Below the pieces are notes generated by a model. That model was not told the origin of the DNA. It saw only the letters and a list, made by a program, of their open reading frames with translations, and made no database searches. Positions 26,363 to 35,803 of a DNA stretch of 64,000 nucleotides are shown piece by piece. Source of the DNA: Amycolatopsis sp. cg9 (GTDB lineage Bacteria > Actinomycetota > Actinomycetes > Mycobacteriales > Pseudonocardiaceae); assembly GCF_041346945.1 (NCBI RefSeq), contig NZ_CP166850.1:7300501-7364500 (forward strand). The letters run 5' to 3'. The number at the start of each line of letters is the position of its first letter. Position 1 is the stretch's first letter. Position numbers and translations under genes: made by a program.

Positions 26363-28366
26363 TCACTCGGGGCGGATCGGCAGCACCACGTCGTCGCGGA
26401 CGAACAGCGGGATCCGGTCCGACGGCGCGGGCACCTCGACGGAAGTCCCGCCCTCGTACCGGTTCCCGGTCACCGCGTCCGTCCACACCGCACCGCCGGG
26501 CAGGTACACCGTCCGCGCGGTGACCCCGGGCTCGAGCACCGGCGCGACCAGCAGGTCCGGACCCAGCAGGAAAGCGTCCTCGACCGTCCAGCACTGCGGG
26601 TCGGCCGGGAAGTCGACGAACACCGGCCGCATCGGCGGGATGCCCTGCTCGTGCGCCACCCGCATCTGCGCCATCAGGTACGGCCGCAGCCGCTCCCGCA
26701 GCCGCAGCGACTCCGTGATCGCCGCGTAGGCCGCGTCTCCGTACGACCAGACCTCGTTGGGGCCGCCGGTCATGTCCGGCCCGAACGGCGGCCGCGGATC
26801 GCGGAAGCCGTGCAGCCGGAACAGCGGGCAGCACACGCCGTACTGGAACCACCGGACCATCAGCTCGCGGTACTCCGGCGACGCCGGGTCACCGCCGTGG
26901 AAGCCGCCGATGTCCGTGGTCCACCACGGGATCCCGGCCAGCGCCACGTTCAGGCCCGCCCGCACCTGCGCCCGCAGCGACGCCCACGTCGCGGCCACAT
27001 CGCCCGACCAGAGCGCGGCCCCGTACCGCTGGCTGCCCGCCCACGCCGAGCGGGACAGCAGCACCACCTCGTCGTCGCCCTCGGCGCGGATGCCGTCGTG
27101 GAACGCCTGCGCGTTCGCCTGCGGGTAGAGGTTGAACACCTCCGCGCCCGGGCCGGCGTGGAAGCCGAGGTTGTGCGGGTGGCCGGGCTGGATCTCCGGC
27201 TCGTCGCCGTCCAGCCACCACGCGCGCACGCCGAGGTCGTAGTAGTTCTCCTTGACCTTGGCCCAGAAGAACTTCCGCGCGGCCGGGTTCGTCGCGTCGT
27301 AGAACGCCACCGGCATTTCGACGTCGAAGCCCTTGTCCTTCCAGGGCGCGTGCGCCGGGACTCCGCTCTCGGCGGCGACCAGCAGGCCCCGTTCGTGCAG
27401 CTCCTGGTAGTTCGCCGACAGCGGGCTGACCGACGGCCACACCGACACCATCAGCTTGACGCCGAGTTCGTCCAGCTCCCGGACCATCCCGGCCGGGTCC
27501 GGCCACTCGGCCGGGTCGAAGCGCCAGTCGCCGAGGTGCGTCCAGTGGAAGAAGTCCGCGACGATCACCGACAGCGGCAGCCCCCGCGCGTGGTACTCGC
27601 GCGCCACGGCCAGGAGCTCCTCCTGGGTGCCGTAGCGCAGTTTCGACTGCCAGAACCCGGCCGCCCACTCGGGCAGCATCGGCGCGTGCCCGGTCGCGTC
27701 GGCGTAGTGGCTCAGGATCCGGCGCGGGCCGTCGCCGGTGGTGATCCAGTAGTCGAGCTGGCGGGCGTCGTCGGCGACCCACCGGGTGCCGTTGGCGGCC
27801 AGCTCGACCCGCCCGACGGCCGGGCTGTTCCACAGGAACCCGTAGCCGCGGCTGGAGAGCAGGAACGGCACCGACACCTCGGCGTTGCGCTGCACCAGGT
27901 CGAGCACGAGGCCCTTCTGGTCGAGCCGGCCGTGCGTGTGCTGCCCGAGCCCGTAGACGCGCTCGTCGTCGTAGGCGGCGAACCGCTGTTCGAGCCGGCC
28001 GTAGCCGTTGCGGGACGGCATGAACAGCCGGGCGCCGGGCCACCAGAAGTGCGCCCGCTGCTCGGAAAGCAGCTCCTCGCCGGTGTCCGTGCGGACGAAC
28101 TTCAGCTGCGCGTCGATCCCGGTGTCGGTGTCGGCGATCTCCACGATCGCGGTGAGCGCGCCGTTGACCACCCGGCCGGTGCGCCCCTCGGCGGTGGCGG
28201 TCGCGGCGGACGGTTTCGCGGGCAGCAGCGCGCCCGGCACGTCGTCGAGGATCTTGTGGCGCCCGGCGCGCACGCGCAGGCTCCCGTCACCCCACGGCTC
28301 GACGCGCAGCACCTCGTGCCGCACGCGGACTTCCAGCGAGCGGCCGTCTTCGGTCGTGGCGATCAA
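26363..28366 (-). CDS. Glycoside hydrolase family 31 (alpha-xylosidase/alpha-glucosidase type)
   Basis: This 667-residue cytoplasmic enzyme has no signal peptide. The GH31 nucleophile region is WWLDGDEPE (Asp near residue 385) and the acid/base is likely in SGDVAATW (near 454). The N-terminal beta domain has YGLGQHTHGRLDQKG, a pattern common in alpha-xylosidases. TTG start 28366 is preceded by AAGGAG. It is the last gene of the lacI-SBP-permease-permease-GH31 unit, nine bases after the permease stop, so it should cleave the imported oligosaccharide. A xyloglucan-type alpha-xyloside substrate is a guess from family resemblance. Confidence 0.9.
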   Translation of the reverse strand: MIATTEDGRSLEVRVRHEVLRVEPWGDGSLRVRAGRHKILDDVPGALLPAKPSAATATAEGRTGRVVNGALTAIVEIADTDTGIDAQLKFVRTDTGEELLSEQRAHFWWPGARLFMPSRNGYGRLEQRFAAYDDERVYGLGQHTHGRLDQKGLVLDLVQRNAEVSVPFLLSSRGYGFLWNSPAVGRVELAANGTRWVADDARQLDYWITTGDGPRRILSHYADATGHAPMLPEWAAGFWQSKLRYGTQEELLAVAREYHARGLPLSVIVADFFHWTHLGDWRFDPAEWPDPAGMVRELDELGVKLMVSVWPSVSPLSANYQELHERGLLVAAESGVPAHAPWKDKGFDVEMPVAFYDATNPAARKFFWAKVKENYYDLGVRAWWLDGDEPEIQPGHPHNLGFHAGPGAEVFNLYPQANAQAFHDGIRAEGDDEVVLLSRSAWAGSQRYGAALWSGDVAATWASLRAQVRAGLNVALAGIPWWTTDIGGFHGGDPASPEYRELMVRWFQYGVCCPLFRLHGFRDPRPPFGPDMTGGPNEVWSYGDAAYAAITESLRLRERLRPYLMAQMRVAHEQGIPPMRPVFVDFPADPQCWTVEDAFLLGPDLLVAPVLEPGVTARTVYLPGGAVWTDAVTGNRYEGGTSVEVPAPSDRIPLFVRDDVVLPIRPE

Positions 28367-28375
28367 GCGCTCTCC

Positions 28376-29179
28376 TTAGTCTTTGACGGCGCCGCTGGTC
28401 AGCCCGGCGACGACGTACCGCTGGGCGACGACGAGCAGGACGGCCGCGGGGATCGCGGCGAGGACGGCGGTGGCCATGATCCCGTTCCAGTCGGCGGACT
28501 GGTTGCCGACGAACCGGTAGATGCCCACGGTGATCAGCTCGAACGACTGCCCGGTGGTGAGGGTGACGGCGAACAGGAAGTCGGCCCAGGCGAACAGGAA
28601 CGAGAACAGCCCGGCGGTGACGAGCGCGTTGCGGCTGACCGGGACGATGATCGAGACGAAGGTCCGCCAGTACCCGGCACCGTCCACCCGGGACGCTTCG
28701 GTCAGCTCCTTCGGCACCGAGATCATGAACGCCCGCAGCAGGAGCACGGCGAACGGGATGGTCGCGGTCGAGTCCGCCAGCACCAGCCCGAGGTAGCTGT
28801 CGATCAGCCCGAGGTTGCCGAACACCGTGTAGAGCGCGTTGGCCATCACGATGCCCGGGATCATCTGCACGATGAGCAGCACGAACACCAGCACCGGACC
28901 GCCGCGCACCTTCAGCTGCGCCAGCGCGTACGACGCCGGTGCGGCGATCACCAGCGACACGGCCACCGTGCCGAGCGCGACGACGACGCTGGAGAGCAGG
29001 TTCGGCCCCTGTGTCGCCCACGCTTTCCGGTAGCCGTCCAGGGTGCCGCCGACGGGGAAGAACGCCGGGTCCGGGCGCAGCAGCGCGCCGCTGGGCTGCA
29101 GGGACGCGTTGACCATCCAGTACAGCGGGAACAGCAGCACCGCGACGATCAGGACGCCGAACACCGTCCGGGCTTTCAC
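28376..29179 (-). CDS. ABC sugar transporter permease (MalG type)
   Basis: This 267-residue membrane protein has about six hydrophobic segments and the ABC-permease cytoplasmic loop EASRVDGAGYWRTFVSIIVP (EAA motif). GTG 29179 overlaps the stop of the preceding permease (GTGA), showing coupling. MalG-type permeases pair with the MalF-type partner and an SBP; no ATPase is encoded here, so a shared MsiK-like ATPase elsewhere is likely, as in other actinomycete sugar systems. Confidence 0.93.
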   Translation of the reverse strand: MKARTVFGVLIVAVLLFPLYWMVNASLQPSGALLRPDPAFFPVGGTLDGYRKAWATQGPNLLSSVVVALGTVAVSLVIAAPASYALAQLKVRGGPVLVFVLLIVQMIPGIVMANALYTVFGNLGLIDSYLGLVLADSTATIPFAVLLLRAFMISVPKELTEASRVDGAGYWRTFVSIIVPVSRNALVTAGLFSFLFAWADFLFAVTLTTGQSFELITVGIYRFVGNQSADWNGIMATAVLAAIPAAVLLVVAQRYVVAGLTSGAVKD

Positions 29180-30114
29180 GCCGCCGCCTCGGCCAGGGTC
29201 GCTTTCGCCGAGCGCAGGTAGAGCAGCCCGAACACCGTCGCCACCAGGATGAGGACGTTGCCGACCGCGGCGCCCTGGCCGAACGCGAAGTCCCCGAAGC
29301 TCAGCCGGTAGGACCACGTCGTGAGCGTCTGGGTCGCGTTGGCCGGCCCGCCGCCGGTGACGACCATGATCACGTCGAACACCTTGATCGTGTAGACCAG
29401 CCCGAGCATCAGCACGATCCCGGTGACCGGCCGCAGCAGCGGCCACGTGATGTGCCGGAACCGCTGCCAGGAGCCGGCGCCGTCCAGTGCGGCGGCTTCG
29501 TAGAGGGACGCCGGGATCGCGCGCAGCCCGCCGTGCAGGATCACCAGGTTGAACGGGATGCCGATCCAGATGTTGGTGAGGACCACCGCCGGCAGCGCCC
29601 AGCTCGTGCTGCTCAGCCACGGCACGGCGTCGAGGCCCACGAGCCGCAGCGCCGCGTTGAGCACGCCGTGGTCCTGGTCGAACATCCAGCGCCAGACCGC
29701 GCCGCTGACCACCAGCGGCAGCAGCCACGGGAGCAGGAGCAGCGACCGCAGCAGCGCGCTGCCGAGGAAGCGGCCGCTGAAGAACACCGCGAGCGCCAGC
29801 CCGATGCCGAACTGGAAGAGCAGGGACCCGGCGGTGAACAGGACCGTGTTGAGCACCGCCGCCGAGAACAGCGGGTTGCCGAACACGGCCGCGTAGTTGG
29901 CGAGGCCGACGAACGGTGCTTCGCCGGTGTAGAACGACTTGACCGTGTAGTCCTGCGTGCTCATCGCGATGTTCGCGGCCAGCGGGTAGCCGAAGAACAC
30001 GACGAGGTAGCCGAGCGCGGGCAGCAGGAACAGCCACGCGGCGAACCGGTTGTCCCGCCGGGGCTTGCGGCCGGTGCGGGGTGGTGCCGTGACGGCCGGG
30101 GCGACCAGGGTCAC
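29176..30114 (-). CDS. ABC sugar transporter permease (MalF type)
   Basis: This 312-residue permease has a cytoplasmic basic N terminus (TGRKPRRDNRFAAW), then a first membrane segment FLLPALGYLVVFFGYPLA, several further segments, and the EAA loop YEAAALDGAGSWQRFRHITW. GTG 30114 overlaps the SBP stop (GTGA). It forms the transmembrane channel with the neighbouring MalG-type permease for import of the sugar bound by the upstream SBP. Confidence 0.93.
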   Translation of the reverse strand: MTLVAPAVTAPPRTGRKPRRDNRFAAWLFLLPALGYLVVFFGYPLAANIAMSTQDYTVKSFYTGEAPFVGLANYAAVFGNPLFSAAVLNTVLFTAGSLLFQFGIGLALAVFFSGRFLGSALLRSLLLLPWLLPLVVSGAVWRWMFDQDHGVLNAALRLVGLDAVPWLSSTSWALPAVVLTNIWIGIPFNLVILHGGLRAIPASLYEAAALDGAGSWQRFRHITWPLLRPVTGIVLMLGLVYTIKVFDVIMVVTGGGPANATQTLTTWSYRLSFGDFAFGQGAAVGNVLILVATVFGLLYLRSAKATLAEAAA

Positions 30115-31337
30115 GACCCGCTCGCCTGCTGCGCGGCCTTGAGGGCCTGGTCGGCCGGCAGCTTCCCGGTCAGAGCTGCCTGGAGGGCGTCGGCCAGCGC
30201 CTGCGAGACCTTCGGGTACTTTTCGCCGAGTTCCGCGGTGCGGGAGCGGGCGGTACCGACCTCGTCGACGAACGCCTGCATCGCGGGCTGCCCGGCACCG
30301 AACTTGGCCGCCGTGGCCGTCTTGGACGGGATGTAGGCGTGCGCCTTGCTCCACTCGAGCATCGTCGGCTCCGAGAGGATGCAGGAGAGCACCTTGCCCG
30401 CGGCCTGCTGGGTGGGGCCGCTGGTGACCGGCACCGCGCCGACCTCGCCGCCGAGGGCGACCACCGGCTTGGCGCCCGCCTGCGGCACCGGGATCGGCAC
30501 GACGCCGTAGTGCAGGGACTGCTGCTCGTCGAGCCGGGCGAGGTTCCACGACCCGTTGACCATCATCGCGGCGTTGCCCGCGACGAACTGGTCGGCGACG
30601 TCGTTCTGGTTCCAGGTGACGACGGACTTCGACGCCGACCCGGAGTTCACCAGGTCCGTCACGAATTGAAGCGCTTTCACGGACGACGCGGAGTCCAATT
30701 GGGACAGTTCCGCGCCGTTGCTCCAGAAGAACGGCAGGAACTGCCACGTGCCCTCTTCGGAGGGGATGGCGGAGAAGGCGAGCCCGTACTTGCCGTCCTT
30801 GGTCAGCTTGGCCGCGGCGGCCTTGAGCTCGTCCCAGGTCTTCGGCGGCTGGATGCCGGCCGCGGTGAGGAGGTCCTTGTTGTAGATCAGCGCGAGGCCG
30901 TTGACGCCGGGGGCCACGCCGTACACCTTGTCCTGGTAGGTACCGGCCTTGACGATGCTCTCGTAGTAGCCGTCGGTGGTGATGCCGTAGTCGGCCAGCG
31001 GGGTCAGCGCGCCGGTGGCGGCGACCTGCTGCAGCGTCGGGTTGTCGGTGAACAGCAGGTCCGGCAGCGTCTTCGAGCTCGCGCCCTGCAGGACCTTCGG
31101 CAGCATCTGGTTCGTCGGCACCTTCTGCCGCTCGATCTTGACCCCGGTCTGGCCCGCGCAGGTGTCGAGGATCTTCTGCCAGGCCGCCGATCCCTGCTCG
31201 TCGGCGTAGTAGTCGAGCTCGGTGATCGAGCCGGCGGGCTGGGCGTTGTTCGAGGTCGTGGGCGCGGGACTGGGGCTGCAGGCGGCCAGGAGCGCGGCGC
31301 TCGCGGCCAGGACGAGGGCGCGACGGGCTACGGGCAT
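30111..31337 (-). CDS. Sugar-binding lipoprotein of ABC transporter
   Basis: This 408-residue extracellular solute-binding protein (family 1) has a lipoprotein signal with lipobox ALLAAC at about residues 15-20, followed by a Ser/Pro/Thr-rich linker. The mature part shows the class pattern: TDNPTLQQVAA, VYGVAPGVNGLALIYNKDLL and PKTWDEL. ATG 31337 has AAGGAG upstream. It lies 35 bases after lacI on the same strand and binds the oligosaccharide delivered to the two permeases. Specificity cannot be read, but the GH31 and GH3 partners point to a plant-type glucan or xyloglucan fragment. Confidence 0.92.
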   Translation of the reverse strand: MPVARRALVLAASAALLAACSPSPAPTTSNNAQPAGSITELDYYADEQGSAAWQKILDTCAGQTGVKIERQKVPTNQMLPKVLQGASSKTLPDLLFTDNPTLQQVAATGALTPLADYGITTDGYYESIVKAGTYQDKVYGVAPGVNGLALIYNKDLLTAAGIQPPKTWDELKAAAAKLTKDGKYGLAFSAIPSEEGTWQFLPFFWSNGAELSQLDSASSVKALQFVTDLVNSGSASKSVVTWNQNDVADQFVAGNAAMMVNGSWNLARLDEQQSLHYGVVPIPVPQAGAKPVVALGGEVGAVPVTSGPTQQAAGKVLSCILSEPTMLEWSKAHAYIPSKTATAAKFGAGQPAMQAFVDEVGTARSRTAELGEKYPKVSQALADALQAALTGKLPADQALKAAQQASGS

Positions 31338-31372
31338 GGCGATTCTCCTTCGGCGGTGGAGCAGAACCGGGG

Positions 31373-32380
31373 TCAGGCGCGCGGCGCGGACGTGCTTTCG
31401 CGCCGGGTGAGCCGGGGCCCGAGCAGGCGGACCTCCGGGGTGGTGTGGCCGGCGAGCCGGCGCATCGTCATCTCGACGGCCTGGGTGCCGACCTCCTCGG
31501 CCGGGATGGCCACGTTGGTCAGCGCGACGGCGTGCTGCTCGGCCATGCTGTCCGGGCAGACGGCGATGACCGAGATGTCCTCGGGCACGCGCAGGCCGCG
31601 GTGGCGCAGGTCCGCCAGCAGGCCGGGCAGGACGGCCTCGTTGTGCACGACCAGGCCGGTCAGGTCCGGGTCGGCGGTGAGCAGGTCGTCCAGGCAGGCG
31701 CTCACCGCTTCGTAGGAGTGCGCGCACGGGCGGTTCGCCGCCCGCACGTCACGCGTCTTCGCCGCTTCGTCGAAGCCGCGCAGGAACCGAGTCGCGTAGC
31801 TCGTGCCGCGCCGGTAGACGGCGGGGGAGGGGCCGATCAGCCCGATCGAGCGGTGCCCGAGGTCGGCCAGGTGCGCGACGCACGCCGAGGCGGCGGCGGT
31901 GAAGTCGAGGTCGACGCAGCTGAGCCCGGCCGGGTGGTCGGGTACGCCGATGAGCACCACCGGCAGGTCGAGCGCGAGCAGCATCGGCACCCGCGGGTCG
32001 GCGGTTTCGACGTCCATCACCATCAGCGCGTCGGCGATCGCCGAGGACGCCACCCGCTGCAGCGCGGCGGGGCCTTCGTCCTTGGTGAGCAGTAGGAGGT
32101 CGTGGTCGTGCGCGCGGGCCGCGGTGACCGCCGAGGCGACGAACTCCATCACCACGGCGACGTTGAGGTCGGTGCGCAGCGGGACGACCAGTGCCAGTAC
32201 GTTGGTCTTGCTGCTGGCGAGCGCCCGCGCGCCGGCGTGCGGGTGGTAGCCGAGCTTGCGGATGCTGTCCTCGACCAGCCGCCGGGTCTTGGGCGAGATC
32301 GAGCGCTTGCCGCTGATCACGTACGACACCGTGCTGGGGGCCACTCCCGCCGCCGTCGCGACGTCGTTGATCGTGACCAC
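31373..32380 (-). CDS. LacI-family repressor
   Basis: This 335-residue regulator starts at GTG 32380 with AGGAGG six bases ahead. The LacI helix-turn-helix and hinge are clear (TINDVATAAGVAPSTVSYVI at residues 3-22, then a hinge ending at ALASSKTN). A periplasmic-binding-protein-like effector domain follows. It heads the sugar operon and is divergent from the GH3 gene. Two matching near-palindromes with a CG centre (32415, 32694) are probable operators, so it should control itself, the transporter/GH31 operon and the GH3 gene. The effector is probably a transported sugar. Confidence 0.93.
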   Translation of the reverse strand: MVTINDVATAAGVAPSTVSYVISGKRSISPKTRRLVEDSIRKLGYHPHAGARALASSKTNVLALVVPLRTDLNVAVVMEFVASAVTAARAHDHDLLLLTKDEGPAALQRVASSAIADALMVMDVETADPRVPMLLALDLPVVLIGVPDHPAGLSCVDLDFTAAASACVAHLADLGHRSIGLIGPSPAVYRRGTSYATRFLRGFDEAAKTRDVRAANRPCAHSYEAVSACLDDLLTADPDLTGLVVHNEAVLPGLLADLRHRGLRVPEDISVIAVCPDSMAEQHAVALTNVAIPAEEVGTQAVEMTMRRLAGHTTPEVRLLGPRLTRRESTSAPRA

Positions 32381-32414
32381 GGGCAGCCTCCTGGGGACGG
32401 GGCGGGAGATCATT

Positions 32415-32468
32415 GTCGAAGCGCATCGACGATGGCACGAAGGTAAGCGACACCCGTCGGAAACACAA
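32415..32468 (-). promoter_or_regulatory. Promoter and operator of the lacI-led sugar operon
   Basis: Reading leftward, TTGTGT (32468-32463) and TACCTT (32445-32440) are 17 bases apart, a fair -35/-10 pair. Just downstream, 32415-32430 is GTCGAAGCGCATCGAC, 14 of 16 positions palindromic with a central CG, as LacI-family operators have. It matches the site before the GH3 gene. Placement after the start point suits roadblock repression. Confidence 0.65.
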
Positions 32469-32620
32469 GCGTGATTCGCGATTCCCCGCAATTCGATTCC
32501 CATTCGACGACGGTGTTGTTCGTCGAAATTGTCGAACGCTGCTGATGGCGGTTCTTCTCGCAGCTCAGCGGCCAGATCGGGCGTAGTCGCGAGAGTCGCT
32601 GGGAGCGCACCCAGCAAGTC

Positions 32621-32649
32621 TTGACCTCCTGTCGACGCGGCTGTAATAG
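32621..32649 (+). promoter_or_regulatory. Probable promoter of the GH3 gene
   Basis: TTGACC at 32621-32626 and TAATAG at 32644-32649 are separated by 17 bases, close to the sigma-70 ideal and unusual in DNA this GC-rich. The LacI-type operator lies 45 bases further on and the GH3 start 78 bases on. Confidence 0.65.
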
Positions 32650-32693
32650 TCGTCCGCATCCCCACCCTCGACGCGAATGTTCCGCGCCGCGCC

Positions 32694-32709
32694 GTCGAAA
32701 CGATTCGAC
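32694..32709. promoter_or_regulatory. LacI-type operator before the GH3 gene
   Basis: GTCGAAACGATTCGAC is 14 of 16 palindromic around CG and differs from the site at 32415 at three central-region positions. The shared arms GTCGA and TCGAC and the location between promoter and start codon support one repressor binding both. Confidence 0.7.
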
Positions 32710-32726
32710 GAAACCGGAGGCCGTCC

Positions 32727-35642
32727 GTGCGCCTGTCCCCGTTCCGCCGCGCCCTCGTCCCGGTGGTGACCGCGACCCTGCTGCTGGCCCCGTCGCCGGC
32801 GCTCGCGGCGCCCCCACCGCCGTTCCGCGACCCGGCGCTGCCGGTGGCCGCGCGGATCGACGACCTGCTGTCCCGGCTGACGGCGGACGAGAAGATCTCG
32901 CTGCTGCACCAGTACCAGCCCGCCATCCCGCGGCTCGGCATCGGCGTGTTCAAGACCGGCACCGAAGCCCTGCACGGCGTCGCGTGGTCGACGGACTACG
33001 ACAACAACGGCGCGGTCGTCAAAGCGGACGGCACCGTGTTCCCGCAGGCCGTGGGGCTGGCTTCGACGTGGGACCCGGCGCTGGTCAAGCAGGTCGGCGC
33101 GGCGGTCGGGCAGGAGGCGCGCGGCTTCAACGCGCGCAACCCGACGCTGTGGGGCCTCAACCTGTGGGCGCCGGTCGTCAACCTGCTGCGCGACCCGCGC
33201 TGGGGCCGCAACGAAGAGGGCTACTCCGAGGACCCGCACCTCACCGGCGAGCTCGCGACCGCCTACGGCCGCGGCATCCAGGGCGACGACCCGCGCTACC
33301 TGCAGGCCGCCCCGACGTTGAAGCACTACCTGGCCTACAACAACGAAGTCAGCCGCGACACCAGCAACTCCTCGGTGCCGCCCAAGATCCTGCACGACTA
33401 CGACGAGCAGGCGTTCAAGATCCCACTGCAGGCCGGTGCGGCCAACGCCGTCATGCCGTCGTACAACCTGGTCAACGGACGGCCGAACACGGTCAGCCCG
33501 GACCTCGGTGGCGCGCTGCGGGACTGGGCGCCCCGGGACATCGCCGTCGTCAGCGACGCCGGCGCACCGTCCAACCTGGTCAACTCGGAGAAGTACTACG
33601 CCACCAAGGCCGAAGCGGACGCGGCGGCGATCAAGGCGGGCCTCGACAGCTTCACCGACAACGACACCAACGGCTCGATCACCGTCGCCGCGGTCAAGGA
33701 GGCGCTCGACCGCGGGCTGCTGACCATGGCCGACGTCGAAACGGCCGACCGCCACCTGCTTTCGCTGCGGTTCCGGCTCGGCGAGTTCGACCCGCCGGGC
33801 CGCAACCCGTACGCGAAGATCACCCCCGCGGTGATCAATTCGCCGGCGCACCGGGCACTCGCGCGCAAGGCCGCGGACGAACAGGTCGTCCTGCTGCGCA
33901 ACAACGCGAACGCGCTGCCGCTGGCGGCGTCCGCGAACCGGAAGGTCGCGGTCGTCGGCCCGCTCTCGGACACGCTGTACGAGGATTGGTACAGCGGCGC
34001 GATGCCGTACCGGGTCACGCCGAAGCAGGGCATCGCCGAGCGGGCCGCGGTGACGTCGTCGGAAGGCGTCGACCGGATCGCGCTGAAAGATCTCGGCACG
34101 GGCCGCTACCTGACGGCGCCCGCCGCCCCCGGCAAGGTGACCGCCGGCGGGACCACGGCGGGCACCGCGGAGTCCTTCGACGTCTACGACTGGGGCGCGG
34201 GCAAGCACACCCTGCGCGCCGCCGCGAACGGCAAGTTCCTGAGCTTCTCAGGTGGGGCGCTGGTGAACGACGCCGACCAGCCGTCCGGGTGGTTCGTGCA
34301 GCAGCAGCTGAAGCTCGACCCGCAGCCGGACGGCAGCTACGTCCTGGAATACGCGGGCAACGAGGTGACCGAGCCGTGGTTCGGCCCGAACCGCTTCGCC
34401 GTCGTCGGCCCCGACGGGGTCCTGACGATCTCCGCCCCGGACGCCGCGCACGCCACGAAGTTCGGCCGCGAGGTGCTCAGCAGCGGGATCGCTTCGGCGG
34501 TCGACGCGGCCCGCGGCGCCGACACGGCCGTCGTCGTGGTGGGCAGCATGCCGTTCATCAACGGCCGCGAGGCGAACGACCGGACGAGCACGTCACTGGC
34601 GCCCGCCCAGCGCGCGCTGATCGAGGCGGTCGCGAAGGCCAACCCGCACACGGTCGTCGTGGTGGAGAACAGCTACCCGACGACCGGCTGGGACACGCTG
34701 CCGGTGCCGGGGATCGTCTGGACCAGCCACGCCGGCCAGGAGACCGGCCACGCGGTGGTGGACGTGCTCTTCGGCGACGTCGACCCGGGTGGCCGGCTGA
34801 CGCAGACGTGGTACGCCTCGGACGAGGGGCTGCCGGGCATCCTCGACTACGACATCTCCAAGACCGGGATGACGTACCAGTACTACCGCGGGAAGCCGTT
34901 GTACCCCTTCGGGTACGGCCTGAGCTACACAAGCTTCCGGTACGGCACCGCGCGGGCTTCGCTCGCCGGGTCGTCGGTGCGGGTGAGCGTGGACGTGACG
35001 AACACCGGCGCTCGCGCGGGGACGGACGTCGTCCAGCTGTACTCGAAGGACGCGGGTGTGCAGCGGCTGCGGGACTTCGAGCGCGTGACGCTTTCCCCGC
35101 ACCAGACGCGCACGGTCCGGTTCGAAGTACCGGTCGCGGACCTGGCCGCCTGGGACGCCTCGCGCGGCCGATCCGCGGTGGCGGCCGGGGTCCGCGAGTT
35201 CTCGGTGGGCCGCAACGCGGCCGACCTCGGCGCGGCGCAGCGGGTGTTCGTGCCGGGGGAGCGGGCACTGCCCCGCGACCTGAGCCGCCCGACCCCGGCG
35301 GAGAACTTCGACGACTACTCCGGCACCACCCTCACGGACACCTCGAAGACCGCGGGCACGTCGGTGGCGGCCGCGACCGGGAACTGGGTGGCCTACCGGA
35401 ACGTCGCCTTGAACGGCCCGGCGCGGTTCTCGGCGTCGGTGTCCACAGTGGAGCCGGCCCGCATCGCGGTCCGGCTGGACGCACCGACCGGCCCGGTCCT
35501 GGGCACGGCGCAGGTGCCGGCCACGGGGGACCGGTACGCGTATACGACGGTGACGGCGGCACTGGCCAAGGCGACCGGCCGCCACGACGTCTACCTCACG
35601 TTCGAGGGACCGGTGAACCTGGCGACGTTCTCCCTGCGGTGA
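32727..35642 (+). CDS. Secreted glycoside hydrolase family 3 with inserted and C-terminal accessory domains
   Basis: This 971-residue exoenzyme starts at GTG 32727, with GGAGG seven bases before. A Sec signal peptide runs to about ALAAP (residue 28). The GH3 barrel has the probable nucleophile in VVSDAGAP (near residue 275) and KHYLAYNNE. Residues about 445-590 form an inserted beta-rich segment (DLGTGRYLTAP, AANGKFLSFSGG) resembling a fascin/beta-trefoil fold. An Fn3-like domain follows (VDVTNTGARAGTDVVQLY), and the last 120 residues (NFDDYSGTTLTDTSK) look like a carbohydrate-binding module. It probably trims oligosaccharides outside the cell for uptake by the divergent transporter. Exact glycosidic specificity (glucosidase or xylosidase) is open. 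Confidence 0.92.
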   Translation: MRLSPFRRALVPVVTATLLLAPSPALAAPPPPFRDPALPVAARIDDLLSRLTADEKISLLHQYQPAIPRLGIGVFKTGTEALHGVAWSTDYDNNGAVVKADGTVFPQAVGLASTWDPALVKQVGAAVGQEARGFNARNPTLWGLNLWAPVVNLLRDPRWGRNEEGYSEDPHLTGELATAYGRGIQGDDPRYLQAAPTLKHYLAYNNEVSRDTSNSSVPPKILHDYDEQAFKIPLQAGAANAVMPSYNLVNGRPNTVSPDLGGALRDWAPRDIAVVSDAGAPSNLVNSEKYYATKAEADAAAIKAGLDSFTDNDTNGSITVAAVKEALDRGLLTMADVETADRHLLSLRFRLGEFDPPGRNPYAKITPAVINSPAHRALARKAADEQVVLLRNNANALPLAASANRKVAVVGPLSDTLYEDWYSGAMPYRVTPKQGIAERAAVTSSEGVDRIALKDLGTGRYLTAPAAPGKVTAGGTTAGTAESFDVYDWGAGKHTLRAAANGKFLSFSGGALVNDADQPSGWFVQQQLKLDPQPDGSYVLEYAGNEVTEPWFGPNRFAVVGPDGVLTISAPDAAHATKFGREVLSSGIASAVDAARGADTAVVVVGSMPFINGREANDRTSTSLAPAQRALIEAVAKANPHTVVVVENSYPTTGWDTLPVPGIVWTSHAGQETGHAVVDVLFGDVDPGGRLTQTWYASDEGLPGILDYDISKTGMTYQYYRGKPLYPFGYGLSYTSFRYGTARASLAGSSVRVSVDVTNTGARAGTDVVQLYSKDAGVQRLRDFERVTLSPHQTRTVRFEVPVADLAAWDASRGRSAVAAGVREFSVGRNAADLGAAQRVFVPGERALPRDLSRPTPAENFDDYSGTTLTDTSKTAGTSVAAATGNWVAYRNVALNGPARFSASVSTVEPARIAVRLDAPTGPVLGTAQVPATGDRYAYTTVTAALAKATGRHDVYLTFEGPVNLATFSLR

Positions 35643-35652
35643 CGGGATGTCA

Positions 35653-35667
35653 TGAACGAGTCGTTCA
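35653..35667. repeat. Short TGAACGA-TCGTTCA palindrome
   Basis: TGAACGA-G-TCGTTCA lies 10 bases after the GH3 stop. It resembles the inner arms of the 23182 hairpin (ATGAGTCGTTCA) and is probably a short member of the same dispersed family. It is the first structured element in the 298-base gap between GH3 and the methyltransferase. Confidence 0.5.
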
Positions 35668-35803
35668 CCGCACCTCGCCGGGGTCGACGTCAGGGGCCCG
35701 GCGGAGTCGCCGGACCGGCCGGCTACGGCCCGAGATGCGCTGAAGGCATCGCGGGCGGTGACCGATGTGGCTGCTGGGGTCTGATGTGCTGGTCCCGGAG
35801 GCA

